Program-made: the position numbers and the translations under genes | The notes under the pieces: model-generated | Told to the model about the DNA's origin: nothing | Databases searched by the model: none | The model's input: the letters and a program-made list of their open reading frames with translations, nothing else | Assembly (NCBI RefSeq): GCF_003640395.1 | Contig: NZ_RBZQ01000002.1 | Location: 186,001-250,000, forward strand | Direction: 5' to 3' | Source: Stutzerimonas urumqiensis | GTDB lineage: Bacteria; Pseudomonadota; Gammaproteobacteria; Pseudomonadales; Pseudomonadaceae | Length of the DNA stretch: 64,000 bases | Part shown: positions 50,943 to 59,806 of the stretch, piece after piece | Position numbering within the stretch: position 1 is the stretch's first letter | Layout: each line of letters opens with the position of its first letter

Positions 50943-52079
50943 ATGCACCCGCGCAAACCGCGCCTGCCCTTCTCCAACGCCTGGTTCTTCCCTGCCGCCG
51001 CGCTTTACGCAGCCGTGATGTTGCCCGTCTCGGTGCTCGGCATGCTCGGCCTGATGCCGACGCTGCCGGGCCTCGCGACGCCCGGCGGGCACGCCCACGA
51101 AATGCTCTTCGGTTTCGCCCTGGCAGTGGTCGCCGGCTACCTGCTCGGCCCCCAGCCGAGGGCCATCACGCTCGCCCTGCTGGCGGCCTGGGCCCTGGCG
51201 AGGATCGCCTTCCTGCTGTGGCCGGGCAGCCTGCCGGCGCTCCTGATGGCGGGCGCGTTCGCCGCCGGGCTGGTGTGGCGCGTGGTGCCGCGGTTTCTGG
51301 GCGCCGCGAAGAAATGGCGCAACCAGAGCGTCGCCCCGCTCGTGACCGGGCTGGCGCTGGCGAGCACGCTCGGCGGGCTGGGCGCCAGCACCGGCGCCTG
51401 GCTGCGCGGCGAAGCGTTGCTGCTGCTCGCCGCGCTGATGTTCTTTATGGGCGGCCGGATCATCGCGCCGGCCCTTGCCGGCCATGCCCAGCAGCAGGGC
51501 TGGCGACTGGATGCCCGCGTCCAGCCCCGGGTGGAAGGCACGGTGCTCATCCTGCTCGGCACGGCCCTGGTGCTGGGCCTGTTGCCGTGGGAACTGCCGG
51601 AACGCGTGGGCGGCGCCTGCCTGGTCGCGGCCGGCCTGCTGACGGGCATGCGCCTGCTGCGCTGGCGGCCGTGGCGCTGCCTGAATCGCCCGGACCTGCT
51701 GGTGCTGCTCGCCGGCTACACCTGGCTTGCCGTCGGGCTGCTGGCGATGGGCGTGCCCACCAGCCTCGGAAGCCCGGTGCCGAGTGCGCTGCTCCATGCG
51801 CTGACGGTTGGCGCACTCGGCACGCTGACCTTCACGGTCATGGGTCGCACGCGGCTGATCCAGCGCTGGCGCGATCCGAACGCGCGCCGCTGGATTCACC
51901 CGTTCGCCGCATTCATCAGCCTTGCAGCGCTGGCGCGCATCGTGCCGGCCCTGCTGGGCGCGGCCACGACCGGCTGGCTGTTGCTGGCAGCGGCGGCCTG
52001 GTCGGTCGCCTTCCTCGCGCTGACGACGCTGTTCTGGCACCTGCGTGGCGACGATCGCCGCCTCGATCCAGGCGACTGA
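50943..52079 (+). CDS. NnrS-family membrane protein
   Basis: A 378-residue polytopic membrane protein with about twelve hydrophobic segments. The NnrS pattern is seen in NAWFFPAAALYAAVMLPVSVL, GGHAHEMLFGFALAVVAGYLLG, and ALLHALTVGALGTLTFTVMGRTRL. NnrS proteins bind heme and copper and relieve nitric-oxide stress in denitrifiers such as Vibrio and Rhodobacter. A link to NO resistance is therefore possible, but no denitrification gene is nearby. GGAGG lies six bases before the ATG. It follows argH by 46 bp and may be co-transcribed. Confidence 0.8.
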   Translation: MHPRKPRLPFSNAWFFPAAALYAAVMLPVSVLGMLGLMPTLPGLATPGGHAHEMLFGFALAVVAGYLLGPQPRAITLALLAAWALARIAFLLWPGSLPALLMAGAFAAGLVWRVVPRFLGAAKKWRNQSVAPLVTGLALASTLGGLGASTGAWLRGEALLLLAALMFFMGGRIIAPALAGHAQQQGWRLDARVQPRVEGTVLILLGTALVLGLLPWELPERVGGACLVAAGLLTGMRLLRWRPWRCLNRPDLLVLLAGYTWLAVGLLAMGVPTSLGSPVPSALLHALTVGALGTLTFTVMGRTRLIQRWRDPNARRWIHPFAAFISLAALARIVPALLGAATTGWLLLAAAAWSVAFLALTTLFWHLRGDDRRLDPGD

Positions 52080-52140
52080 GCCCGGAACTCACCGGGCGTT
52101 GACGTGACCTACCTAGCGACACCCTTCACGCCGGCCCACC

Positions 52141-52668
52141 ATGACCGACCTCAGAACGCTGCTGCTGAACCAGGATACCCAGGGCGCCGAAGTCTTCGAC
52201 TCGGCCAAGGAACGGCTGGCCTTCTACCGCTCGGAAATCCACTTCGAGTCGACGCTGATGGCCAACCGGACCAGCGCCTACCTGTCCTCCCAATCCTTCC
52301 TGATGATCGCCTTCGCCTCGTCGATGGCCAACAGCAACCCCGAGTGGGGCGCGCTGTTTCGGCTGGTGGTGCCGACCATTCTCGCCGTGCTGGGCCTGAT
52401 CACCTCGTTGCATGCCATGCCCGGCATCCGGGCGAGCTTCGAGGTGATCGAGCGCTGGCACCAAAAGCAGGCTGAGCTGTTGCAGATCGAAGGCCACGCC
52501 GCGCTGCTGCCTAACCGCGAATCGGCGCTGTTCGGCGAAGGCAACACCCCGGTCGGCGGACAGCGCTACAAGCGAACGCTGCTGTTCTCGCTGCGCACGC
52601 CGCTCATCTTCGCCGTGGTCTGGGCGCTGCTCGGGCTGTTCAGCCTGGTGCTGCATTGGGTGACGTGA
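52141..52668 (+). CDS. Unknown protein with two or three membrane segments
   Basis: A 175-residue protein I do not recognise. It starts with a polar helix (MTDLRTLLLNQDTQGAEVFD, then a segment rich in Glu, Arg and Ser). Two hydrophobic segments lie around residues 46-60 and 72-90, and a third near the C-terminus (LIFAVVWALLGLFSLVLHWV). A cytoplasmic loop with HQKQAELLQIEGHAALLP lies between. The frame is long and codon use is normal. No ribosome site is obvious. It lies 61 bp after the NnrS-like gene in the same direction and ends 3 bp from convergent corA. Confidence 0.7.
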   Translation: MTDLRTLLLNQDTQGAEVFDSAKERLAFYRSEIHFESTLMANRTSAYLSSQSFLMIAFASSMANSNPEWGALFRLVVPTILAVLGLITSLHAMPGIRASFEVIERWHQKQAELLQIEGHAALLPNRESALFGEGNTPVGGQRYKRTLLFSLRTPLIFAVVWALLGLFSLVLHWVT

Positions 52669-52671
52669 GCC

Positions 52672-53637
52672 CTACAGCCAGTCGCGAAACTTGAACCAGA
52701 CATAGGCGAGGCCGGCGGACAGGGCCATCGCGCCAAGCGCCATCGGATAACCGAACAGCCATTCCAGCTCCGGCATGTGGCGAAAGTTCATGCCGTAGAC
52801 GGTGCCGACCAGCGTCGGCGGCAGGAACAGCACCGCCGCGATCGAGAACACCTTGATGATGCTGTTCTGCTCGATGTTGATCAGCCCGAGCGTCGCATCC
52901 AGCAGGAAGGCGATGTCCCCGAGCAGCCGCGCCTGATGCTCGCCGAGCGAGCGAACGTCGCGCTCCAGCGCCTTGAGCAACCCCTTCGCCCCGCCCTGCT
53001 TGGGCTCGCCGACGTGGACGCGGTAATAGGCGATCATCCGCCCGCTGCTGAACAGGCTTTCGCCCAGCCGGGCCAGCAGGGCACGGAACTGCCCGAGCTG
53101 CTTGAGCACGTGCTGCAGGTCGGCTGGCTCGTCGCGGTGTTCGTCGAAGACTTGCGTCGACAGCGCGGACAGATCGACCTGAACGCTTTCCAGCACGTCG
53201 GCGATGCGGTCGACGATGGCATCGATCAGACCGATGAAGACCAGGTGACCGGTGCCGAACTGGCCCGGCTGCCGCAGGCTCGCCGCCTCGAACTGGCGAA
53301 AGGAGCTGAGCTCGCAATAGCGCACCGTGACCAGGCAGCGCGGGGTCAGCACGAAGGTCACCTCGGCGGTGGTCGGCCTGCGCTCGCTGATGCCCGAGAC
53401 CACGGTGGTGGTCATGAAGACCGCCGCCGGCTCGTCGTAGAAGCGCGACGAGTCCTCGATCTCGGCCAGCTCCTCGCGCGTCGGGATATCCAGCCCGAGC
53501 GCCGCCTCCACGAAGCGCTCCTCCTCGGGTTCCGGATGCAGCAGGTCGATCCACACCGCATTGGCCGGCACGGTATCGAGCGCCTGCGCGGCCCGACGAA
53601 CCAGGGCGGGACCTTCCAGACAGTGATAGGTGATCAT
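52672..53637 (-). CDS. corA: CorA-family magnesium/cobalt transporter
   Basis: A 321-residue CorA channel for Mg2+, Co2+ and Ni2+. The signature YGMNF lies between the first and second membrane helices near the C-terminus, followed by ELEWLFGYPMALGAMALSAGLAYVWFKFRDWL. The N-terminal domain (WIDLLHPEPEEERFVE, EIEDSSRFY) is typical. I use the ATG at 53637, which has AGGAA seven bases upstream and opens the family sequence (MITYHCLEG); an upstream extension lacks support. Confidence 0.95.
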   Translation of the reverse strand: MITYHCLEGPALVRRAAQALDTVPANAVWIDLLHPEPEEERFVEAALGLDIPTREELAEIEDSSRFYDEPAAVFMTTTVVSGISERRPTTAEVTFVLTPRCLVTVRYCELSSFRQFEAASLRQPGQFGTGHLVFIGLIDAIVDRIADVLESVQVDLSALSTQVFDEHRDEPADLQHVLKQLGQFRALLARLGESLFSSGRMIAYYRVHVGEPKQGGAKGLLKALERDVRSLGEHQARLLGDIAFLLDATLGLINIEQNSIIKVFSIAAVLFLPPTLVGTVYGMNFRHMPELEWLFGYPMALGAMALSAGLAYVWFKFRDWL

Positions 53638-53777
53638 CGTGAATTCCTCGTACGTCCCTGCGATAGAACCTGCGCCAAGCGAAGCGTTCGCCGGCGCCAG
53701 GCGCGCGCGTCGACCGATCGTGGCTTGCAGTGCGGCCGGCAAGCAGCTAAAAGCGCGGCTTTCAGAAGGAGAACACG

Positions 53778-54059
53778 ATGCACGACTCCGATGCGAACGA
53801 TGAAGACGAAACCCTCGCCGGGAGCGTTCTGGTGGAGGCCATCGAGAACCAGCTCGAAGCCGGCGAGCCGGCGGTGACCCAGGCGGTGCTCAACAAGCTG
53901 ACGCTCGTCGGCCACTCCCGCGACGAGGCCGTGCACCTAATGGCGCTGGTCCTGGCCGACGAGGTGAAGCAGATGATGCGCGACGATCGTCCCTTCGACG
54001 GCGAGCGCTACGAGCGGCTGCTGCGCGACCTGCCGGAGCTTCCCGACGCCGACGAATGA
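53778..54059 (+). CDS. Small acidic protein of unknown function
   Basis: A 93-residue acidic protein: an Asp/Glu-rich N-terminus (MHDSDANDEDETLAG), then a helical stretch (VEAIENQLEAGEPAVTQAVLNK, HLMALVLADEVKQMM) and an acidic tail. No family is recognised. A clear GAAGGAG lies upstream of the ATG, which supports real expression. It is divergent from corA and lies upstream of a TIGR02647-like gene in the same direction. Confidence 0.75.
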   Translation: MHDSDANDEDETLAGSVLVEAIENQLEAGEPAVTQAVLNKLTLVGHSRDEAVHLMALVLADEVKQMMRDDRPFDGERYERLLRDLPELPDADE

Positions 54060-54124
54060 GGCAGACGGCCGGTCGCTGACTACACTCGTGACAAGGGCCT
54101 GCGGGCCAGACACGAGGATGCGAC

Positions 54125-54373
54125 ATGACCTACACGCCGGAACTCATCGCCGAGCTGGAAATCCTGCGGCAGTACGATCTCGACAATCACCTGTCCGGCC
54201 TCAAGGTCCACCAGGACGCCGAGCCCGACAGCATCGGCGCGGCTCGGCGACTGCACGACAAAGGTTTGGTCAGCCAGCCCGACGGCGGCTACCTCACCAG
54301 CCTCGGGCGCGATGCCGCCGAACATGCCCAGGCCTTGCTGATCATCCTCTCCGGCCGCGCGGAGCCCCACTGA
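54125..54373 (+). CDS. TIGR02647-family small protein
   Basis: An 82-residue protein of the TIGR02647 type: TPELIAELEILRQYDLDNHL, GLKVHQDAEPD and GGYLTSLGRDAAEHAQALLIIL. Its helix-turn-helix-like arrangement (AARRLHDKGLVSQ) has led some annotations to call it DNA-binding; that is not shown. AGGA lies close upstream of the ATG. It is the last gene before cyaA. Confidence 0.85.
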   Translation: MTYTPELIAELEILRQYDLDNHLSGLKVHQDAEPDSIGAARRLHDKGLVSQPDGGYLTSLGRDAAEHAQALLIILSGRAEPH

Positions 54374-54476
54374 ACGGCCTCCGGGCAACCGGCCGTCACG
54401 TCGGGGTAAAGCCGTCGGCACGCTCGCCGATGCAATGACTTGGTACCCTACGCGCCCTTTCGCCACGAGCCCGCCG

Positions 54477-57278
54477 ATGAACTGCCAGGAACTGCGCCCC
54501 GTACTCGAGGAGGGCATCGATCGTCAGACGCTGACCCGCATCCGGGCGCGCTTCCTGACGGTCAATGCCGGCCGTCTCGAGCGCAGCATGCAGGCCATGT
54601 CGACCCGGCAGCAGCAGGTCTTGCGCCTGCTGCCGCTGCTGTTTCACGTCAACCACCCGATCCTGCCCGGCTACGTCTCGGCCCGCGCCCCGGCCGGACT
54701 GGACGGCTTCGAGCCCAACGCCGAGCTGCTCGCCGAGGCTCAGCGCCTGAGCCGCTCCTTCATCTACCAGCCGCGCCGAACGCTGGAGCCGCGGGCGATC
54801 CAGGGCCTGTACCTGATGGGCAGCCTGGGCACGGTCGCGCAGGACGAGCAGAGCGACCTCGACGTGTGGGTCTGCCATGACCCGGCGCTCCCGGCCGAGG
54901 CGCGCGACGCGCTTCGGCGCAAGTGCGATCTGCTCCAGCAATGGGCCGCCGGCCAGGGCGCCAGCGCCACCTTTTTCCTGATCGACCCGGCGGCGTTCGC
55001 CTGCGGAGCCCGCGAGGCCTGCCTGACCAGCGACGACTGCGGAACCACCCAGCATTACCTGCTGCTCGACGAGTTCTACCGGACCGCACTCTGGCTCGGC
55101 GGCCGCACGCCGCTGTGGTGGCTGGTGCCGGCCTACGAGGAGCACCGCTATGGCGCCTACGTGGAAACGCTGGTCTCGCGACGTTTCATCCGCGCCGAGG
55201 ATCACATCGATCTCGGCCACCTGGGTGCAATTCCGCCCGGCGAATTCCTGGGCGCCGGCCTGTGGCAGATGTTCAAGGGCATCGAATCGCCCTATAAATC
55301 GGCCATCAAGCTGCTGCTCACCGAGGCATACGCCAGCGAGCACCCGCAGGTCGATTGCCTGAGCCTGCGGCTGAAACACGCCATCTACGCCAACCGGCTG
55401 GACCTCGACGAGCTGGACCCGTACATCTCGGTCTATCGCCGCCTCGAGGAATACCTGCTGGCGCGCGGCGACCGCGAACGCCTCGAACTGGTCCGCCGCA
55501 GCCTGTACCTGAAGATCAACCGCAAGCTGAGCCGGCCCGCACCCACGCCCATCAGGAGCTGGCAGCGCCAGGTGATCGGGCGCCTGACGCGCGAATGGGG
55601 CTGGGACGAACGCCAGCTCGCCAGTCTCGACGGGCGCGCCCGCTGGAAGGTGCGCCAGGTGATCGCCGAGCGCAGCGCGCTGGTCAACGCCCTGACCTGC
55701 AGCTACCGGTTCCTCTCGCAGTTCGCGCGCAGCCATCAGGCCGAAAGCCCGCTCAGCGGCCGCGACCTGAGCATCCTGGGCCGCCGCCTGTATGCAGCCT
55801 TCGAGCGCAAGGCCGGCAAGGTCGAATTCATCAACCCCGGCATCTCACCGGACATGGCCGAGGAAACCCTCACGCTGGTGCGCACCGAGGAAGCGCCCGG
55901 CGAGGCGCACTGGGCGCTCTACCAGGGCAGCCTGAACGCGCGCGAATGGTCCGATTACGCACCGCTCAAACGCGTGCGGGAGCTGCTGCCGCTGCTCGCC
56001 TGGTGCCACCGCAACGGCGTGGTCGACGGCGGCACCCACCTGTCGCTGTATGCCGGCGACAGCGGGCTGACGGAGCCGGACCTGCACAGCCTGCTGGCCA
56101 GCCTGCGCCAGCTGATGCCGATGCCGCTCGCACCGGTGACCGAACAGGACCTCCTCGCGCCCAGCATGCCGCGGCGCGTCGTGCTGCTGATCAACCTGGA
56201 CGCGCCGGCCCCCGCCGCGGCGGTCGCACCCGAGGATCAGGTGGCGAGCATCGACCAGCTCGTTCTCAACAGCTGGAACGAGTTGTTGGTCAATCGCTAC
56301 GAGGGCGACCACGGGCTGCTCGATTGTCTGCGCGATCACCTGGTCGCGCTGCCGGACGATCCATCGACGGCGATCGAGCTTCACGTGCGCTGCCTTGGCA
56401 ACAACGGCCTGGCGATCGCGCGTCGTATCGACCAGCTGTTCGTCGAAGTGACGAGCGCGCTGCGCCAGGCGCCGGGGAGCCGCTACCTGCTCCAGTTGCG
56501 CGGCCGGCATCTGCTGCTCGATCTCACGCCCGGCGAAATCGCCTACGTGCCGCTGCCCGACCAGGCGGCGCTGTTCGAGCGGCTGTCCCAGCCGACCGAC
56601 GCGTACCGGCCGATCCAGCTCGACCGGCAGGCCCTGCCCGGCCAGCACCTGGCCACGGTGCTGGGCCACGGCCGGCCGGATTGCCTCCAGGTGTTCTATC
56701 GCGTCGTCGGCGAGCAGGCCGAACTGATGGTGCTCGACGAGCACAACGCACTCTGGCACCAGCGGCAGCCCTTCCGCGACGAACAGAGCCTGCTGCGGCC
56801 GCTGCAACGCTTCCTGCAATCGGTGCTGTACCGGCACAACGCCTTGTTGCCGCTGCCCGGTCGCTCACCGACCGGCATGCGCGATCTGCTGTTCTACCGG
56901 GTGCTGCCCGGCGATGGGCGGGAGCCTGCTCGGCTCGAGCGGCGACCGCCCCCGCTGAGCGCGGCGAGCGATCCCTATTACGACGTCCAGGCGATTCTCG
57001 AGCCCGGCGAGGCGGGCCGCGCGCACGTCACGCTGTTCTGCAACCACCGGGAGTTTTCCGAACTGGAGCATGGCCCGCGCCTCTTCACCGAAGCGGCGCG
57101 GCACATCCTGTCGCAGCGCGCCGGCGGCGAGCGCTACCCCTGCTACATCACCGACCTGGACTTGTCGGGCCTGGCCGGACAGGCCGCGCAGACCGTGCAA
57201 TACCTGCGCTACAAAGCGCGCCTGGAGGCCGGCCTCAACCAGGCGCTCGATCGCCTTTCGCACACGGCGTTGCCTTAG
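54477..57278 (+). CDS. cyaA: Class I adenylate cyclase
   Basis: A 933-residue class I (enterobacterial-type) adenylate cyclase making cAMP. The catalytic nucleotidyltransferase motif is GSLGTVAQDEQSDLDVW with G115-S116 and D127/D129. The conserved region LLPLLFHVNHPILPGYVS and the long regulatory C-terminal part are present. I prefer the ATG at 54477 because homologs start at the corresponding point; an ATG 42 bases upstream (54435) is in frame but follows no clear ribosome site. Neither does the chosen one. In P. aeruginosa CyaA supplies a minor cAMP pool next to CyaB. The stop overlaps the convergent rnk stop. Confidence 0.95.
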   Translation: MNCQELRPVLEEGIDRQTLTRIRARFLTVNAGRLERSMQAMSTRQQQVLRLLPLLFHVNHPILPGYVSARAPAGLDGFEPNAELLAEAQRLSRSFIYQPRRTLEPRAIQGLYLMGSLGTVAQDEQSDLDVWVCHDPALPAEARDALRRKCDLLQQWAAGQGASATFFLIDPAAFACGAREACLTSDDCGTTQHYLLLDEFYRTALWLGGRTPLWWLVPAYEEHRYGAYVETLVSRRFIRAEDHIDLGHLGAIPPGEFLGAGLWQMFKGIESPYKSAIKLLLTEAYASEHPQVDCLSLRLKHAIYANRLDLDELDPYISVYRRLEEYLLARGDRERLELVRRSLYLKINRKLSRPAPTPIRSWQRQVIGRLTREWGWDERQLASLDGRARWKVRQVIAERSALVNALTCSYRFLSQFARSHQAESPLSGRDLSILGRRLYAAFERKAGKVEFINPGISPDMAEETLTLVRTEEAPGEAHWALYQGSLNAREWSDYAPLKRVRELLPLLAWCHRNGVVDGGTHLSLYAGDSGLTEPDLHSLLASLRQLMPMPLAPVTEQDLLAPSMPRRVVLLINLDAPAPAAAVAPEDQVASIDQLVLNSWNELLVNRYEGDHGLLDCLRDHLVALPDDPSTAIELHVRCLGNNGLAIARRIDQLFVEVTSALRQAPGSRYLLQLRGRHLLLDLTPGEIAYVPLPDQAALFERLSQPTDAYRPIQLDRQALPGQHLATVLGHGRPDCLQVFYRVVGEQAELMVLDEHNALWHQRQPFRDEQSLLRPLQRFLQSVLYRHNALLPLPGRSPTGMRDLLFYRVLPGDGREPARLERRPPPLSAASDPYYDVQAILEPGEAGRAHVTLFCNHREFSELEHGPRLFTEAARHILSQRAGGERYPCYITDLDLSGLAGQAAQTVQYLRYKARLEAGLNQALDRLSHTALP

Positions 57279-57676
57279 TCCCGGCCGTTCGCCTCGGGCT
57301 GGTACTCGACCGCCAGCACCTTCAGCTTGAGCAGCTTGCCACCGGGGGTCGGCCAGTCGATGTGCTGGCCCACCGTCAGGCCGAGCAGCGCGGTGCCGAC
57401 CGGCGCCAGTACCGACACGGTGCCGGCCGCGCCGGCCTGCTGCGGATAGACCAGCTCGAGGTGGTAGTCCTTGCCGCTCACCTCATCCAGGCAATGCACG
57501 CGCGAATTCATGGTGACGACCGAGGCCGGCATTTCAGAGGGCTCCACCACACGGGCACGCGACAGCTCCTCTTCCAGCGCCTGGGCCGCCGGACCGTAGT
57601 CGTCGAGGCTGTCGAGCAGGCGCTCCAGGCGTTGCAGATCCGGCTGGGTCAGCATGATCGAAGGTGCGCTAGTCAT
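57275..57676 (-). CDS. rnk: Regulator of nucleoside diphosphate kinase Rnk
   Basis: A 133-residue GreA/GreB-like protein. The C-terminal FKBP-like domain reads LVYPQQAGAAGTVSVLAPVGTALLGL and VGQHIDWPTPGG, as in E. coli Rnk, which binds RNA polymerase and was found as a suppressor of algQ defects in P. aeruginosa. The long coiled coil of GreA is missing, leaving a short N-terminal helix. The start is the ATG at 57676; AAGGAG lies 13-18 bases upstream, rather far. A strongly folded leader precedes it. Its 3' end overlaps cyaA by 3 bp. Confidence 0.93.
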   Translation of the reverse strand: MTSAPSIMLTQPDLQRLERLLDSLDDYGPAAQALEEELSRARVVEPSEMPASVVTMNSRVHCLDEVSGKDYHLELVYPQQAGAAGTVSVLAPVGTALLGLTVGQHIDWPTPGGKLLKLKVLAVEYQPEANGRD

Positions 57677-57711
57677 TTGGGTCGATGTCTCCTTGCAGGG
57701 GCTTGAAAAAG

Positions 57712-57858
57712 CGAAAACCCCGCCACTGCAAACGGTGGAAAGCACAACGCAGGCCAGCGCGAGTCCAGAAGACGGCCGGAACCAGGGGTTCAGGCATCAC
57801 TCACGCTGCGTGGCCGGACGCTGCCGCTTTCGCACGCGCCGCCGCAGGCGGGGTTTCG
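57712..57858 (-). ncRNA. Candidate structured leader or small RNA upstream of rnk
   Basis: In the 230-bp gap between rnk and cyaY a 10-bp inverted repeat (AAACCCCGCC/GGCGGGGTTT), flanked by a further CG pair across a one-base bulge, encloses about 122 nt. Read on the minus strand, the closing arm GGCGGGGTTTTCG is followed by CTTTTTC, so the end looks like an intrinsic terminator. Inside are further hairpins: GAACC-CCT-GGTTC nested in CGGCC/GGCCG, CACG-CAG-CGTG, and CCAC/GTGG. No open frame is convincing. It could be an attenuated 5' leader of rnk, a small RNA, or an elaborate cyaY terminator. A promoter is not clear. Confidence 0.4.
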
Positions 57859-57906
57859 AATAAGGTCGACCGACCCTAACACAGCGAATTCAGGATGCAA
57901 GGCGGC

Positions 57907-58242
57907 TCAGCGCAGGGACTCGAAGTCGAGCGCGTCGCCACCCTGCTCCTGCGTCACGCGCGCCAGCAGCTCGCCGAGCGGCTCCTCGCTGGTGTCGCAG
58001 ATCCACAGGCCGGCGTCGGGTTCGTAGTCGAAATGAAAGCCCCCGGACCGCGCGGCGACCCAGAGCTGGCGCAAGGCCGGCTGGCGACTGACGATCACCT
58101 GGCTGCCATTGCTGAAACGGACCGTCAGCACCCCCGCCGAATTCTCCAGATCGACGTCCAGCGCGCTGTCGTCGAACACGTCCTCGATCTCCTGCTGGGC
58201 GTCATCGACCAGGTCATGAAAGCGGGCTTCGGTCAGGCTCAT
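57907..58242 (-). CDS. cyaY: Frataxin-like iron donor CyaY
   Basis: A 111-residue bacterial frataxin. The acidic N-terminal helix ([20 protein letters not shown]) and the beta-sheet strands ([51 protein letters not shown]) are typical. CyaY binds iron and modulates IscS activity in Fe-S cluster assembly. The ATG at 58242 has GAGGA upstream. It is divergent from lptM, as usual. Confidence 0.95.
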   Translation of the reverse strand: MSLTEARFHDLVDDAQQEIEDVFDDSALDVDLENSAGVLTVRFSNGSQVIVSRQPALRQLWVAARSGGFHFDYEPDAGLWICDTSEEPLGELLARVTQEQGGDALDFESLR

Positions 58243-58396
58243 GGCATCCTCGTACGGGCTGTTTTGGCAAGGGCCGGAGCTTAGCACGGCCCGTCGCCGG
58301 CATCGCCGCAGCCCGCCGGGGTCGGGGCTTCGCATAGGCAATCGAATGGGTGCTGGGTATACTCCGGCCATTCGATTTTCCCAAGGATTTCCCCTG

Positions 58397-58537
58397 ATGA
58401 AGCCAGCTCTGCTTCCCCTGGTCGCACTGGCGCTGCTGTGCGCCGTGCTCGGCGGTTGCGGCCAGAAAGGCCCGCTCTACCTGCCGGACGACGAAAAAGC
58501 CGCCAAAGAACATTCGAAAGACCGCTACGAACTCTAA
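58397..58537 (+). CDS. lptM: LPS translocon maturation lipoprotein LptM
   Basis: A 46-residue lipoprotein (LppL/YifL). The signal sequence ends in the lipobox LGGC with the lipidated cysteine at 21, followed by the strictly conserved [10 protein letters not shown]. In E. coli LptM helps assembly of the LptD/LptE LPS translocon by promoting correct disulfides. AAGGA lies upstream of the ATG. It begins the lysA-dapF operon, 11 bp upstream of lysA. Confidence 0.96.
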   Translation: MKPALLPLVALALLCAVLGGCGQKGPLYLPDDEKAAKEHSKDRYEL

Positions 58538-58548
58538 AGGAGAACCCC

Positions 58549-59796
58549 ATGGAGGCATTCTCCTACCGCGACGGCCAGCTCTTCGCGGAAGGCGTGGCGC
58601 TGTCCGCCATCGCCGAGCGTTTCGGCACGCCGACCTACGTCTATTCCAGGGCGCATATCGCCGCCCAGTACCATGCCTACGCCGACGCGCTCGACGGCAT
58701 GCCGCACCTGGTCTGTTTCGCCGTCAAGGCCAACTCCAACCTCGGCGTGCTGAACCTGCTGGCGCGCCTCGGCGCCGGCTTCGACATCGTGTCGCGCGGC
58801 GAGCTGGAACGCGTGCTGGCAGCCGGCGGCAAAGCCGACCGCATCGTCTTCTCCGGCGTCGGCAAGACCCGCGACGACATGCGCCGCGCGCTCGAAATCG
58901 GCGTGCACTGCTTCAACGTCGAATCGCGTGACGAGCTGGAACGTCTGCAACAGGTCGCCGCCCAGATGGGCACCCGGGCCCCGGTGTCGCTGCGGGTCAA
59001 TCCGGACGTCGACGCCGGCACGCATCCCTACATTTCCACCGGGCTGAAGGAAAACAAGTTCGGCATCGGTATCGACGAGGCCCTCGAGGTCTATCGCCGC
59101 GCGGCTGCGCTACCGAACCTCGAGGTCGTCGGGGTCGATTGCCACATCGGCTCGCAACTGACCAGCCTGCCGCCGTTCCTCGATGCGCTCGACCGCCTGC
59201 TGCTGCTGATCGACCGCCTCGCCGAAGATGGCGTGCAGATTCGCCACCTCGACCTCGGCGGTGGCCTGGGCGTGCGTTATCGCGACGAACAACCCCCGCT
59301 GGCGAGCGACTACATCCAGGCGGTGCGCGAGCGCCTCGCCGGCCGCGACCTGGCGCTGGTTTTCGAGCCGGGCCGCTCCATCGTCGCCAACGCGGGCGTG
59401 CTGCTGACCCGCGTCGAGTACCTCAAGCACACCGAGCACAAGGACTTCGCCATCGTCGACGCGGCGATGAACGACCTCATCCGCCCGGCGCTCTACCAGG
59501 CCTGGATGGACGTCGTCGCGGTACGTCCGCGCGATGGCGCTGCGCGTGCGTACGACATCGTCGGGCCGATCTGCGAAACAGGCGACTTCCTCGCCAAGGA
59601 CCGTTCCCTGGCGCTGGCCGAAGGCGATCTGCTGGCCGTGCGTTCCGCGGGCGCCTATGGTTTCGTGATGAGTTCGAACTACAACACGCGCGGCCGCGCC
59701 GCCGAAGTGCTGGTCGACGGCGAGCACGCACATGAAGTGCGCCGCCGCGAAACCCTCGAATCGCTGTACGCGGGCGAAAGCCTGCTGCCTGACTGA
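58549..59796 (+). CDS. lysA: Diaminopimelate decarboxylase
   Basis: A 415-residue PLP enzyme, last step of lysine synthesis. The PLP lysine is K60 in [43 protein letters not shown] and GPICETGDF are the other active-site segments. The ATG has AAAGGAG upstream. It is coupled in the lptM-lysA-dapF operon; dapF starts 10 bp after its stop. Confidence 0.97.
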   Translation: MEAFSYRDGQLFAEGVALSAIAERFGTPTYVYSRAHIAAQYHAYADALDGMPHLVCFAVKANSNLGVLNLLARLGAGFDIVSRGELERVLAAGGKADRIVFSGVGKTRDDMRRALEIGVHCFNVESRDELERLQQVAAQMGTRAPVSLRVNPDVDAGTHPYISTGLKENKFGIGIDEALEVYRRAAALPNLEVVGVDCHIGSQLTSLPPFLDALDRLLLLIDRLAEDGVQIRHLDLGGGLGVRYRDEQPPLASDYIQAVRERLAGRDLALVFEPGRSIVANAGVLLTRVEYLKHTEHKDFAIVDAAMNDLIRPALYQAWMDVVAVRPRDGAARAYDIVGPICETGDFLAKDRSLALAEGDLLAVRSAGAYGFVMSSNYNTRGRAAEVLVDGEHAHEVRRRETLESLYAGESLLPD

Positions 59797-59806
59797 GGTC
59801 CGCCCG

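Noticed and set aside
57675..57745. Longer rnk starting from an upstream GTG
   Set aside because: The extension would translate the terminator-like hairpin arm and has no similarity to Rnk; the ATG at 57676 matches the family N-terminus.
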